Part shown: in pieces, positions 41,597 through 50,754 of the stretch
How the letters are laid out: each line of letters begins with the position of its first letter
Numbering within the stretch: position 1 is the first letter of the stretch
From: Anaerolineales bacterium
Lineage (GTDB): Bacteria > Chloroflexota > Anaerolineae > Anaerolineales > Villigracilaceae
Reading direction: 5' to 3'
Length of the DNA: 64,000 bases
Assembly (NCBI GenBank): GCA_030583925.1
Contig: CP129482.1
Location: 3,162,001-3,226,000, forward strand
Notes under the pieces: model-generated
Databases searched by the model: none
Told to the model about the DNA's origin: nothing
Seen by the model: the letters and a program-made list of their open reading frames with translations, nothing else
Translations under genes and position numbers: made by a program

Positions 41597-44188
41597 TTAC
41601 GGGACCGCCACAAAATCGAACGATGTGAACGATGGAATCGCAACGGGGATCGGCACCACTGCCACTTCAAGTCTTGCCGACCCGGTGACTAGCTTCGCCG
41701 TTTCAGCCGAACTCAACGTGACTTGATATTGACCGTCGGCAACCGGTGTCGCATTGCCAACAGACACGACTGCGCCGGTCGTATCGTACAAGATGTACTT
41801 GACGCGCTCGATATCCGACAAGAGATACGGCTCGTCTTTGAAATTGATGGTGACATCGAAGACCGCTTCTTCTCCAACTTTCACCTGCCCCGGCCCATCC
41901 AGCAGAGTCGTCGCCCGCTTCGGCTCGCTGAATTGAGCCCAGCGATCCGCCAGATCAACAAAGTCTGCGTTGTTCTTCAATACAGCCGTCTTCTCGGTGG
42001 TAAAGACCTTGTCGAGATAGTAGGGACCTGTGCCAACCCAGAAGTGACCGTGATCTTCGTACCATTGCTTGAGATTGGCATAACGCAGATCAGCCTCTTC
42101 CTTGGTCACATATTGGCTCATCGTCGGCGCAAATGGAATGTATGACTCGCCTGCCGCTTGATCCAAATACTTCGCAAGGACTTCTAGGCTGGGTCCACCC
42201 ACCCAACTCATTTGTTCCACTTCGAGCAGCGCGGCTTTGTCTTCCGAATATGTGATCTCTCCAGCCGCTTCAGCCAAATTACTGACCGCCAGCATCTGCC
42301 AGCTATTCTCGCCGGAAAGTCCAAATGCTGACTGGGGCCACAAAGGCGCGATGTTCAACTCAGCATCTGATAGATAGGCGTCAGTATAGGATTCGATAGT
42401 CAGCGGATCTGTGGATGTGATGCGATATCCTTTGAAAGCCACCAACCCGGCGTCAATGCTTAAGGCAAGTGATTCATCGTAGATCGGGCTTTCTTTTTTA
42501 CCAGGGTCGAAACCCTGGATCAAATTCATCACAAAATCGCCAACCGATATCGGGCTTCCATCGTGCCACTTGACGGTTTCAAACAGATCGTCGGGATACA
42601 CCACCACGCTCTTGACGTTGGCGGTGAGTCCATCTGGATATTTTTCACCGACCGTGATGAAGCGCTGTTCGGTCGCGTCCCAATCAATCCACGCGTCATC
42701 GGGAACATCTACTTGCGGCACGGCGGTCACGGTCAACCAATCCAAATTCTGGTTGATCGGCAAACCTTCCTTGTACACCAGTTCCGCGCTGGCAATGCGC
42801 TGCGGATACGCGAGACCCGTGTATGGGTCCGCCATTAGACCGCCGCCTCCGCCGCTGTTCGAGGTTCCCATCGTGGTGGCGCGCATCACGTTCGCGTCCC
42901 AAATCCAGTTACTGCCTGCTACCGGATTCCACGGTTCGGTGAACAGATCGTTCGTGCCAACCCGCATTGTGCCGCCTTCTTGATCCTTGAAGCGCAGGTT
43001 GTATGGACCGACATTTGTCGATTCAGGACCCGTAGCAAGATCGAACGTCACCTGCACATTGTTGGCATAAGGCGCATATGTTTTCTGGTCAATTAACCAG
43101 ACAAACAAGGAATCTTCCATCGAAAGTTCGAGCGCACGCGCCATCATGGCATCGCGCTCTTCTTTTGAGTCGTAGTTGCCTTGTGCGAGATCATCGCCAA
43201 GTTTTTGGAACTCGGGATCGGACACGTTCGAAATGAACGGCTCGCTGGCTTGAATACTCGTGTTCAAATAACTTTGCTGAATGTTGCCGCTCTCATCGCG
43301 CAGTGAACCGAGACCCGAAACGCCATAGCCGGCGGTATACAAATGCCACTGCCCATCAGACGCAGTCGTTCCCTGCCAGATCGGGAAGGCTTCGGAGGCG
43401 GTCTTGTACTGACGGTCTACGGTGAAGCCGAGGCTCTCCAATTGATTCGACACATAATCGCCCATCGGCTGGCGCGTGCCATCGCCATCGGAGCGGATGA
43501 GGAAGATCAGCGTTACGGGCGCGCCGTTGAATTGCCATTTGCCATCAGCGCCAAGTTCCGCGCCCATGCCCGGCATTTCGACGTCAACTACAGCCTTGGC
43601 GCGCTCCGGATTAAAGGCATACTTGCTTTCCAGCGCGCGGGCAGTGTCAATCAGGTTGGTATATTCCACCAACTCCGTGGTGATCGGCAGAAGCCGAGGC
43701 AGCGAACCGCCGGCGTAAATCTCCTGATTCAAGTAATTACGGTCGAGCAACCAATTCAGCGATTCGCGAATCTTGCGATTCGAGAACGGATTCAGGCGGC
43801 TCGCGTCGGTAAGAACAGCCGGATTCAGACTGATGCCATAGTAACCGCCAAGAGATTGGGTCGTCTGTAAACCAGCCTCTTTGATGGCGGGGTACACGTC
43901 GGATGCAAGATTGAACGAAAAGAAATCAATCGCGCCGGCTTTGATCTGTGAAATGGCAGAATCGCCAGTTACAACAGAAACGTCAATCTCATCCAGCCAA
44001 CCGCCGTGACGAGTAGTGGCGGGCGCAGCCGGTTCATCCGTAGGCGCGGCTGTCGCCGCCGGTTCATCGGTGGCTGCGACGGGCGGTTCTGTTGGAGCCT
44101 GCGTTGCCTGTTGCGGCGCGCACGCCGCGAGCGCAACACTTAGAGCGATCAGCAGGCTCAATAGATGATAGAAACTTTTGGTTTTCAT
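41597..44188 (-). CDS. Extracellular solute-binding protein family 5 lipoprotein with circularly permuted motif order
   Basis: 863 aa, against about 500-600 for the family. A lipobox (ALAAC) is near residue 23, then a Thr/Ala/Pro linker to about 60. Normal family order is GGTLRVG, then VKWHDG, then GTGPY, then the RxALxxAIDR helix, then DPEKAKxLL. Here the last two come first: RKIRESLNWLLDR about 138 and FNPERAKAVV about 189. GGTMRVGTNDLF follows near 404, VKWHDGSPIS near 541 and GTGPYYLDKVF near 720. A C-terminal Ig-like segment (VKVGEEAVFDVTINF) from about 760 has no counterpart in typical members. It delivers substrate, probably peptides or a related compound, to the downstream permeases. 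AGGAG precedes the ATG. Confidence 0.9.
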   Translation of the reverse strand: MKTKSFYHLLSLLIALSVALAACAPQQATQAPTEPPVAATDEPAATAAPTDEPAAPATTRHGGWLDEIDVSVVTGDSAISQIKAGAIDFFSFNLASDVYPAIKEAGLQTTQSLGGYYGISLNPAVLTDASRLNPFSNRKIRESLNWLLDRNYLNQEIYAGGSLPRLLPITTELVEYTNLIDTARALESKYAFNPERAKAVVDVEMPGMGAELGADGKWQFNGAPVTLIFLIRSDGDGTRQPMGDYVSNQLESLGFTVDRQYKTASEAFPIWQGTTASDGQWHLYTAGYGVSGLGSLRDESGNIQQSYLNTSIQASEPFISNVSDPEFQKLGDDLAQGNYDSKEERDAMMARALELSMEDSLFVWLIDQKTYAPYANNVQVTFDLATGPESTNVGPYNLRFKDQEGGTMRVGTNDLFTEPWNPVAGSNWIWDANVMRATTMGTSNSGGGGGLMADPYTGLAYPQRIASAELVYKEGLPINQNLDWLTVTAVPQVDVPDDAWIDWDATEQRFITVGEKYPDGLTANVKSVVVYPDDLFETVKWHDGSPISVGDFVMNLIQGFDPGKKESPIYDESLALSIDAGLVAFKGYRITSTDPLTIESYTDAYLSDAELNIAPLWPQSAFGLSGENSWQMLAVSNLAEAAGEITYSEDKAALLEVEQMSWVGGPSLEVLAKYLDQAAGESYIPFAPTMSQYVTKEEADLRYANLKQWYEDHGHFWVGTGPYYLDKVFTTEKTAVLKNNADFVDLADRWAQFSEPKRATTLLDGPGQVKVGEEAVFDVTINFKDEPYLLSDIERVKYILYDTTGAVVSVGNATPVADGQYQVTLSSAETAKLVTGSARLEVAVVPIPVAIPSFTSFDFVAVP

Positions 44189-44278
44189 GCTCTTCTCTCC
44201 TAAAAGGAATTAGTGTGAATAGACAAACAGTGATTGATTCTTCGATTCCCGGGCCGCCTCCTTTCGGATATAGTCAGC

Positions 44279-44380
44279 GAGGCGGAAACCGGCTGCGTAG
44301 ACCAGTCTCCGCCTCAAGCCAACGGGTTGCTTTCTCTGTGAGGAGATTCGTGAAAGCAAAGCGGATTCGCAATGCCGCTT
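44279..44380 (-). ncRNA. Candidate structured leader RNA of the transporter operon
   Basis: Three consecutive stems lie 90-190 nt upstream of the binding-protein ATG: GAGGCGGA/TCCGCCTC (44279-44286 with 44308-44315), TTGCTTTC/GAAAGCAA (44327-44334 with 44352-44359) and AAGCGG/CCGCTT (44359-44364 with 44375-44380). I recognise no known riboswitch class. The rest of the 460-bp gap holds a terminator-like hairpin and the kinase promoter. Confidence 0.4.
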
Positions 44381-44567
44381 GAAAACCAAGGTCGAACCAT
44401 GGATTCTTCAAAACGGCAGTCATGCTCATCTGTTGCGCATCATACCTACTCGAGGTAAATTGAACATCCGCCGAGACAAGCATTTCCCGCACGTCTCATG
44501 AATGGTTTTCACTCCCCCTTACGATGCAGCAGGTCAATTCTGTTTTGTCAAAAAGGCGATAGAAAAA

Positions 44568-44583
44568 CCCCTCCACCGAGGGG
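44568..44583 (-). terminator. Terminator-like hairpin in the divergent region
   Basis: Read on the minus strand: CCCCTC, GGTG, GAGGGG, then TTTTT. It would stop a minus-strand transcript started near the kinase gene, about 380 nt before the binding-protein ATG. Confidence 0.45.
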
Positions 44584-44638
44584 TATCGAAAGGCTTCCTT
44601 AGAATAAGAAAATCAGGGCATAAGTTACGGGATAGGTC

Positions 44639-44644
44639 TATAAT
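44639..44644 (+). promoter_or_regulatory. -10 box of the propeller kinase gene (leaderless arrangement)
   Basis: TATAAT, then 6 nt, then the ATG at 44651. No ribosome site and no clear -35. Confidence 0.5.
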
Positions 44645-44650
44645 TGCTCC

Positions 44651-47600
44651 ATGTTCAGAAATCGGATTCGATGGTTTGTTTGCGTGCTAGGGATATGTTT
44701 CCTCCTCTTGCAGACTTCCTGCGGAGGGATGGCAACGCCTCCAGCCGCGCTTCAAACTGAACCGCCTGCCGCCAGCCTGCCCCCCGTCCCGAACCGGGTC
44801 TCGCCGGAATCCCTGCCGGAGATCTGCAACTGCGTCCTGCGTTTCGACACCGTCAGCATCGAACAAGGACTATCCCAAAGTTCTGTGCGCGTCGTCTTTC
44901 AAGACAGCCGCGGCTTCCTTTGGTTCGGCACCGAAGACGGACTCAACCGCTACGACGGTTACAACTTCAAGGTCTTCAAGCGCGACCCCAGTAATCCAAA
45001 GAGTATCAGCGACGGGTGGATCACAGCCATCACCGAAGATCAAAATGGTTACATCTGGGTCGGCACTCGGCTGGGCGGTTTGAACCGTTACGATCCATCT
45101 AATGGTGAGTTTTCCCAATATCAACATAACGACGACGATCCGACCAGCCTGATCGGCGATCAGGTCACCGCTCTACTGGTAGACAGCGAGAACCGGCTCT
45201 GGATTGGAACCATGAGCGGGCTTGATCGTCTCGATGCAAATACGCGATACATTCGGCATTTTCCCTCTATGGTCGCGCCGGCGACTGCCGATAGCGAAGT
45301 GCTTGAAAATCCCGAATTTGAAGCCAGCCCCCAGACGCCTTCGATTCAGATCAACCAAACAATCAAATCGGAAAAATTAAGCAGTAAAGCGATCAGCACG
45401 CTCTATCAGGATTCAAGTGGACAGATTTGGATCGGCACATACGACGGCGGGTTGAACATGCTCAACAAAAACTCCGGGTTGTTTACGCACTATCAACCTA
45501 TTGCTTCAAACCCCATGAGCATCATCAGCAATACCATCACAGCCATTGCGGAGGATGCGGAGGGGAACTTATGGATCGGCACGCCCAAGGGATTAAATCT
45601 ATTCGACAGAAGGGTCGGTTGGTTCAAATCGTTCGTACACGATCCCGACGACGTACGTACGATCGCGGATAATTCGATCAACGTCATTACAACTGACAGC
45701 ACTGGGAATCTTTGGATCGGCACGTCCAACGGGTTGGATCGCTTAAGCAAGGATCAGACCTATTTCGTGCACTACAAGAACGACCCATCGTTCGCGCGCA
45801 GTTTAAGCAGTAACTATATTCTCTCGATCTTCGAAGACCGCGGCGGCGTGCTTTGGTTTGGCGCCTACGGCGGAGGCGTGAACCGCTACGACCGTCAACG
45901 CGACCGCTTCGCCTACTTTCGGCACGACCCTGAAAACCCCAACAGCCTGAGCGGAAATCTCATCTTTCCCATTGAGGTAGATGCGCAGGGATATGCCTGG
46001 ATCGGAAGCAACGGACTAAACCGCTTCCATTGGCAGACCGGAGAAAATACTCGCTACGAATACGATCCCGAAAACCCGGACAGCCTGAGTTCGAACCAAG
46101 TCAGAGCGATTCTGGAGGATAGCCAAGGCGCCTTGTGGATCGGAACGAATAACGGGCTCGACCGATTCAACCCAGAACAAAATACGTTCGAACATTTCCG
46201 CCGCGACCTCGCCAACCCCGATACGATCGGCTCGAATTTGATCTATTCGATATTCGAGGATAGCAAAGAACAACTGTGGATCGGCATCTCCTCCGGGCTC
46301 GATCGCTTCAACAAGGAGAGCAACACCTTCACCCACTTCCGCCCATACGCAGACGAACCAACCTCACTCAGCGGAAATAGACCCGTGGCAATCGCCGAAG
46401 ACCGGGATGGCTTCCTATGGGTCGGCACTTCTGAAAGCGGTTTGAACCGCATGGATCCGAAAACAAACGAGTTCACCCACTATCGTCACGATCCAAAAGA
46501 TCCGAACAGCCTAAGCAGCGACTCCATCTTATCCATTTATCAAGATACCAAAGGAAGGATCTGGATCGGAACCGCCGGCTCGGGATTGAACCTTTACATG
46601 CCAGAGACCAATTCGTTCAGCCACTACGTGGAAAAGAACGGGCTTCCCAACGGGTTCATCTACGGCATTCTCGAAGATGGCGAGGGGCGCTTGTGGATGA
46701 GCACCAACTTCGGCATTTCACGGTTTGACCCGGATACCGAGACCTTCCGCAACTACGATGCCGGTGATGGCTTGCAAAGCAACGAATTCGACTCCAGCGC
46801 GTATGCCAAAGGCAAAGATGGCGAATTCTACTTCGGCGGCGTCAACGGGCTCACAGTCTTCGACCCTCTCGCAATTACTGATAACCAGTATCTGCCTCCG
46901 GTCGCGTTGACAACCTTGAATCAAGAAGATCAATCCATCGCCGCCAACTCCAGCGTGGAAACGCTGAAAAGCATCGTTATCACATGGCCCCAAAATTCGT
47001 TCGAGTTCGAATTCACCGCGCTCAGTTACAACCAGCCGGGAAAAAATCTCTACGCCTACACCCTCGAAGGCTTCGATGCCAGCTGGCATTTCATCGGAAC
47101 AAAACGCGACGGACGATACACCAACCTACCCGGCGGAAATTACACATTGTTGTTAAAAGCCGCCAACAGTGACGGAGTGTGGAACGAAACTCCAACTCGC
47201 GTATCGGTCACGGTCATTCCGCCGTTCTGGCAGACGACGTGGTTCCGCATCCTTCTCGGACTTGGGGCTGCGCTCGCCGTAGTCGGCGGAGTCGGCTTGC
47301 GGACAAAAACCATGCAAGACCGCAACCGGCAATTGGAACGCCTCGTCCGTGAGCGCACCAGCGCGCTCGAAAAACGCAATCAAGAGATCCAAGCGCTCTA
47401 TCAAGCGGATGAACGCATCCTTCGCAACGTGAGCCTTCAGCAGGTTTTTCAAACGCTTGTAGATGTGGCAGTAGACACGCTCAACGCCGATCGCAGTGTA
47501 GTCTTCGCATGGGATGAAAAACAGACCAAGGTAATTCCCCGGGTGAGCCGCGGCTTCTCGCCCGAAACTCTCAAACTTTTGGAATTCACCAAAGGCGAAG

Positions 47601-48490
47601 GCATCGTCGGCAAAGTGCTTGAAACCGGCGAGCCTGCGGTGATCAGACAACTCGAACTGCACGACCTCCGCGCTGACATTCGCGAAGCGATCATCGCGGA
47701 GGGTATCCGCTCGTTTGTCCACCTCCCCATCGTTGTAGATAATAAGATCGTGGGGGTGTTCAATATTGGCTTCACCAAACCGAACCTGATCGGCGACGAT
47801 ACCACGCGGCTGTTCTCCGCACTCACCCAGCGCGCCTCGCTTTCGATCGCCAACATGGAGCTCTTCGAACAGACCAAAGACCTCGCCGTGATGGAGGAAA
47901 GAAACCGCCTCGCCCGCGACCTGCACGACTCGGCAAAGCAAAAAGCCTTCGCGGCTCTTGCCCAATTGGGAACCGCCCGCGGTATCCTAAACGGCAACGG
48001 CAACTCGGCGTCTCTGCACCTGATCGAAGCGGAGAATCTCGTCAGCGATGTGATTCAGGAACTCACGTTCCTCGTGCAGGAGATCTACCCGATCGCGCTT
48101 CAAGAAAAGGGACTGGGACCGGCGCTGCGCGATTACATCTATGAATGGGAAAACCGCAACGATACCACAGTGCAACTCATTCATCGTAACGCCCGCCGCC
48201 TACCTCTGGATATGGAACAGGCGTTATATCGGGTGACACAAGAAGCGCTGGCGAATGTGGCGCGTCACAGCCGCGCCCGCCGCGTGGATATTGCCCTCGT
48301 GTACAATAGCGACTCCGTGCAACTGTCTCTTTCCGACGACGGTTGCGGGTTCGATGCCAATACCAAATCGTACGGCATGGGCTTGCGGTCCATCCGTGAA
48401 CGCGTCAGCAGTATCCGTGGAACATTGCAGATCCAGAGCGCGCCGGGGCACGGCACGCGGATCTTGATACAAGCGCCAATCAAAAACTAG
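44651..48490 (+). CDS. Propeller-type sensor histidine kinase (Reg_prop, Y_Y_Y, GAF, NarL-class kinase)
   Basis: 1279 aa. The N-terminal helix ends in LLQTSCGG, a possible lipobox. About 65-745 hold 14 two-component propeller blades with the LWIGT..GLNRYD signature, enough for two seven-blade domains. A Y_Y_Y domain (about 765-850), one membrane helix (about 857-880), a coiled coil and a GAF domain (about 920-1075) follow. The kinase is HisKA_3 type, with phospho-acceptor His in RDLHDSAKQ near 1092 and a HATPase with TQEALANVARHSRA and DDGCGFD. The layout resembles the sensor half of Bacteroidetes hybrid systems but lacks the fused regulator. The partner regulator is the next gene. It is divergent from the transporter operon, so it may control it. 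Confidence 0.93.
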   Translation: MFRNRIRWFVCVLGICFLLLQTSCGGMATPPAALQTEPPAASLPPVPNRVSPESLPEICNCVLRFDTVSIEQGLSQSSVRVVFQDSRGFLWFGTEDGLNRYDGYNFKVFKRDPSNPKSISDGWITAITEDQNGYIWVGTRLGGLNRYDPSNGEFSQYQHNDDDPTSLIGDQVTALLVDSENRLWIGTMSGLDRLDANTRYIRHFPSMVAPATADSEVLENPEFEASPQTPSIQINQTIKSEKLSSKAISTLYQDSSGQIWIGTYDGGLNMLNKNSGLFTHYQPIASNPMSIISNTITAIAEDAEGNLWIGTPKGLNLFDRRVGWFKSFVHDPDDVRTIADNSINVITTDSTGNLWIGTSNGLDRLSKDQTYFVHYKNDPSFARSLSSNYILSIFEDRGGVLWFGAYGGGVNRYDRQRDRFAYFRHDPENPNSLSGNLIFPIEVDAQGYAWIGSNGLNRFHWQTGENTRYEYDPENPDSLSSNQVRAILEDSQGALWIGTNNGLDRFNPEQNTFEHFRRDLANPDTIGSNLIYSIFEDSKEQLWIGISSGLDRFNKESNTFTHFRPYADEPTSLSGNRPVAIAEDRDGFLWVGTSESGLNRMDPKTNEFTHYRHDPKDPNSLSSDSILSIYQDTKGRIWIGTAGSGLNLYMPETNSFSHYVEKNGLPNGFIYGILEDGEGRLWMSTNFGISRFDPDTETFRNYDAGDGLQSNEFDSSAYAKGKDGEFYFGGVNGLTVFDPLAITDNQYLPPVALTTLNQEDQSIAANSSVETLKSIVITWPQNSFEFEFTALSYNQPGKNLYAYTLEGFDASWHFIGTKRDGRYTNLPGGNYTLLLKAANSDGVWNETPTRVSVTVIPPFWQTTWFRILLGLGAALAVVGGVGLRTKTMQDRNRQLERLVRERTSALEKRNQEIQALYQADERILRNVSLQQVFQTLVDVAVDTLNADRSVVFAWDEKQTKVIPRVSRGFSPETLKLLEFTKGEGIVGKVLETGEPAVIRQLELHDLRADIREAIIAEGIRSFVHLPIVVDNKIVGVFNIGFTKPNLIGDDTTRLFSALTQRASLSIANMELFEQTKDLAVMEERNRLARDLHDSAKQKAFAALAQLGTARGILNGNGNSASLHLIEAENLVSDVIQELTFLVQEIYPIALQEKGLGPALRDYIYEWENRNDTTVQLIHRNARRLPLDMEQALYRVTQEALANVARHSRARRVDIALVYNSDSVQLSLSDDGCGFDANTKSYGMGLRSIRERVSSIRGTLQIQSAPGHGTRILIQAPIKN

Positions 48491-48502
48491 AAGGAGTGCG
48501 TC

Positions 48503-49165
48503 ATGGGTTCAAAACATGATAATCGTATCAGTGTCATTATCGTTGACGATCACGAAGTCGTTAGGAACGGTATTCGGTCGTATATCGAAACGGTAAAGGA
48601 TTTTCAGGTAGTCGCCGAGGCGGCTTCCGGCGAAGCGGCTTTGGAACTCGTTTCGGATCACATCCCCGACATCGTTTTGCTCGACCTGATCATGCCCGGC
48701 ATGGACGGGGTGGAAACCACGCGGCGCATCAAACAGATCAGTCCGCGCACACAGGTCGTAGTGCTTACCTCGTATCATGAAGACGCGCATATTTTTCCGG
48801 CGTTGAAAGCGGGCGCGATCTCGTATATTTTGAAAGATATGAAAATGGAAAAACTGGTCGAAGCGTTGCACCGCGCCGCGCAGAAGGAAGTGACGCTTCA
48901 TCCGCTTGTGGCGGCGCGTGTGCTGCAAAACATCCGCAGTGAGAACGGCGAGGAACAGCCGCTATTCACCGAACTGACCGAACGCGAACTCGATGTGCTG
49001 CGCCTGATCGCCAACGGCATGACCAACAGCCAGATCGCGGAAAAATTGGTCATCAGCGAGAACACCGTCAAGGGACACGTGAGCAACATCCTTAGCAAAC
49101 TGCACCTCGCCGACAGAACTCAAGTCGCGGTATATGCATGGCAAAAGGGGTTGGTTAGACGGTAG
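48503..49165 (+). CDS. NarL/LuxR-family response regulator
   Basis: 220 aa. The receiver domain has the acidic pair in IIVDDHEVVR, the phospho-acceptor Asp in VLLDLIMPGMDG, Thr/Ser in VLTSYHED and Lys in YILKDM. The C-terminal LuxR helix-turn-helix has LTERELDVLRLIANGMTNSQ and ENTVKGHVSNILSKL. AAGGAG precedes the ATG, 12 bp after the kinase stop, so it is the cognate regulator of the propeller kinase. Confidence 0.95.
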   Translation: MGSKHDNRISVIIVDDHEVVRNGIRSYIETVKDFQVVAEAASGEAALELVSDHIPDIVLLDLIMPGMDGVETTRRIKQISPRTQVVVLTSYHEDAHIFPALKAGAISYILKDMKMEKLVEALHRAAQKEVTLHPLVAARVLQNIRSENGEEQPLFTELTERELDVLRLIANGMTNSQIAEKLVISENTVKGHVSNILSKLHLADRTQVAVYAWQKGLVRR

Positions 49166-49185
49166 TAGATCTCGACCAAAGAGTT

Positions 49186-49247
49186 AGCCGCAGAGTTCAC
49201 AGAGATTCTGTGTTCGAATTCTCAAATTCTCTGTGTTCTCTGTGGCT
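49186..49247. repeat. Long imperfect inverted repeat between convergent genes
   Basis: Arms AGCCGCAGAGTTCACAGAG and CTCTGTGTTCTCTGTGGCT pair at 16 of 19 positions. A related CTCTGTGTTCTGTGACT lies on the minus strand at about 4898-4914 near cbiQ. It is followed by a T-run on the plus strand and may terminate the regulator transcript. Confidence 0.65.
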
Positions 49248-49265
49248 TTAATTTTTCTTGACAGA

Positions 49266-49820
49266 TTAGACTCTCCAATACTCTCCCCCGCCGCCTTCGC
49301 GTTTCATCAACCCCGCGCCGACTAGTTCGCGGCGCAACAACGCCGTATCTTCGTGATACTGAGACAAAATCTCATTCACGCGCTTTTCGCTGTAACGCTT
49401 CCCCGCCTCGAATGCTTGAACTACATAACGCAGGACCGCTTCGAACTTTTTGCGTTGCGAAGGGAGTGTTTTCAAACTGCCATCACGACGCGAATAATCT
49501 TTGATCACCTTTTTATCGTAAGCATCTGCATCCACCTCCGCAACTACGGTAGAAAGTTCATCCCGCGAGAACATGCTCCTCGATTTTTCCTCCAGCATTT
49601 TTCGATCCAATTGATAGACCGTGTAATAACTTTCGCCGCGTGATGTGACCAACTTCGCTTCCGTGAGCCGCGCTAGATGGTGCGACACCGTGGAAGGTTT
49701 AAGCTTCAAAAGCGCGGCAAGTTCCTCCACACTGTACGGTTTTTCAGCCAGCAGACCGACGATCTTCAGTCGATTCGAATCTGCCAGGGCTTTGAAAAAG
49801 GAAACAAGTTCTTCGCTCAT
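49266..49820 (-). CDS. ArsR-family regulator with DUF2087 domain (paralogue A)
   Basis: 184 aa. The N-terminal winged helix about 1-75 (FFKALADSNRLKIVGLLAEK, LKPSTVSHHLARLTEAKLV) is ArsR-like without cysteine metal ligands. The C-terminal DUF2087 (about 100-184) has DGSLKTLPSQRKKFEAVLRY, YSEKRVNEILSQYHEDTALL and YWRV. It is third in a tight operon, its ATG overlapping the GIY-YIG stop by 4 bp. The paralogue B at the head of the operon has the same two domains. Confidence 0.9.
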   Translation of the reverse strand: MSEELVSFFKALADSNRLKIVGLLAEKPYSVEELAALLKLKPSTVSHHLARLTEAKLVTSRGESYYTVYQLDRKMLEEKSRSMFSRDELSTVVAEVDADAYDKKVIKDYSRRDGSLKTLPSQRKKFEAVLRYVVQAFEAGKRYSEKRVNEILSQYHEDTALLRRELVGAGLMKREGGGGEYWRV

Positions 49821-50197
49821 GCTTCACGAATCCGTTCATTGATGTTGTAACAACGTTCTCGAAATGGCTGTACTTTCTCCAGCCAGATCATTTCTAACAA
49901 TTCCAATTCATCTTTCAAATTAAAGCTCGGGTCGGTTTTTCTCTGCACTTCTTCCAAAATGTCGAAAGAAAATTGTTCGGGACCTAATTCGTCCCAGTCT
50001 TTTTGCAGGGCTTTATTCGGGTGACTGCCGATCTTGAGCATGAATTTATGGCGGTTCAAAGGTCCTTCCAAGTTCAAACTGCTTCCTAAAAGGACTTTAC
50101 CGCTGGTCAAATTCTTCACCTGATAGACGCCAGCCGGCTTGACCCGCTCCGCATACTCCCTATGAATTTCCTTTCTCGACTTCAACGGTTTATCCAT
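49817..50197 (-). CDS. GIY-YIG nuclease-family protein
   Basis: 126 aa. GVYQVKNLTSGKVLLGSSLN corresponds to the GIY...YIG core (GVY and LLG variants), and the body (LNRHKFMLKIGSHPNKALQ, ELLEMIWLEKVQPF, CYNINER) matches small stand-alone GIY-YIG proteins. The second Tyr of YIG is Leu here, so nuclease activity is uncertain. It overlaps the downstream ArsR gene by 4 bp and the upstream ArsR gene by 8 bp, so the three are translated together. Confidence 0.85.
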   Translation of the reverse strand: MDKPLKSRKEIHREYAERVKPAGVYQVKNLTSGKVLLGSSLNLEGPLNRHKFMLKIGSHPNKALQKDWDELGPEQFSFDILEEVQRKTDPSFNLKDELELLEMIWLEKVQPFRERCYNINERIREA

Positions 50198-50744
50198 TTT
50201 TTACTCTCCAATACTTTGACCCATCGCTCTCGCGCGCAAGCAGACCTTGATCAATAAACGCGCGGCGCAGGGTCGCGGTGTCTGTGTGGAAACGGCGGAG
50301 GAGGGTATTCACTTCTTTTTCGGTGTACGTCGCGTCAAGGGCGAAGGCAGGCAATACATAGTTCAAGATGATGACCAGTTTCTTATCCTCCAATGGAATC
50401 TGCTTGATCGTCCCATCGGCATTGAGAAATATCTTCAACACTTTGCGGACATCCTCCTGTTTTTCTTCTTTCGCTTCGTAGATTGGGCGTTTGCCTTCGA
50501 ACTGTCCACGCGCCAGCGACTCGATAGCTTTCTCGTTCAAATCATAAACGCCATCAGATTCGGTCACAACGCCGACTTCAACTAAAAAAGAGAGACGCTC
50601 AAACGCATCCCGCGCCGGGACGTGGAGTTGCTCGGCGATCTCAGCCTGAGTCGCCCGTCCGCGCGCCAACACGCCGATTACACGCAACCGTTCGGCTGAC
50701 GCCATCGCTTTGACAAAGTCCATTACTTGGGGCGGGGTGTCCAT
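50190..50744 (-). CDS. ArsR-family regulator with DUF2087 domain (paralogue B)
   Basis: 184 aa from the ATG at 50744; a TTG 12 nt earlier is an alternative. The winged helix about 5-75 (VMDFVKAMASAERLRVIGVL, LHVPARDAFERLSFLVEVGV) and DUF2087 about 100-182 (DGTIKQIPLEDKKLVIILNY, YTEKEVNTLLRRFHTDTATL, YWRV) mirror paralogue A. It is first in the operon. A perfect palindrome overlaps its ribosome-site region, strongly suggesting autoregulation by one or both paralogues. Confidence 0.9.
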   Translation of the reverse strand: MDTPPQVMDFVKAMASAERLRVIGVLARGRATQAEIAEQLHVPARDAFERLSFLVEVGVVTESDGVYDLNEKAIESLARGQFEGKRPIYEAKEEKQEDVRKVLKIFLNADGTIKQIPLEDKKLVIILNYVLPAFALDATYTEKEVNTLLRRFHTDTATLRRAFIDQGLLARESDGSKYWRVKNG

Positions 50745-50754
50745 TTTCTCTCTC

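Noticed and set aside
47153..47965. 270-codon antisense frame inside the propeller kinase
   Set aside because: It overlaps the GAF and kinase domains, which are intact on the plus strand.
49186..49247. tRNA gene, suggested by GTTCGAATTC
   Set aside because: No acceptor or anticodon stems can be drawn; the segment is the loop of an inverted repeat.
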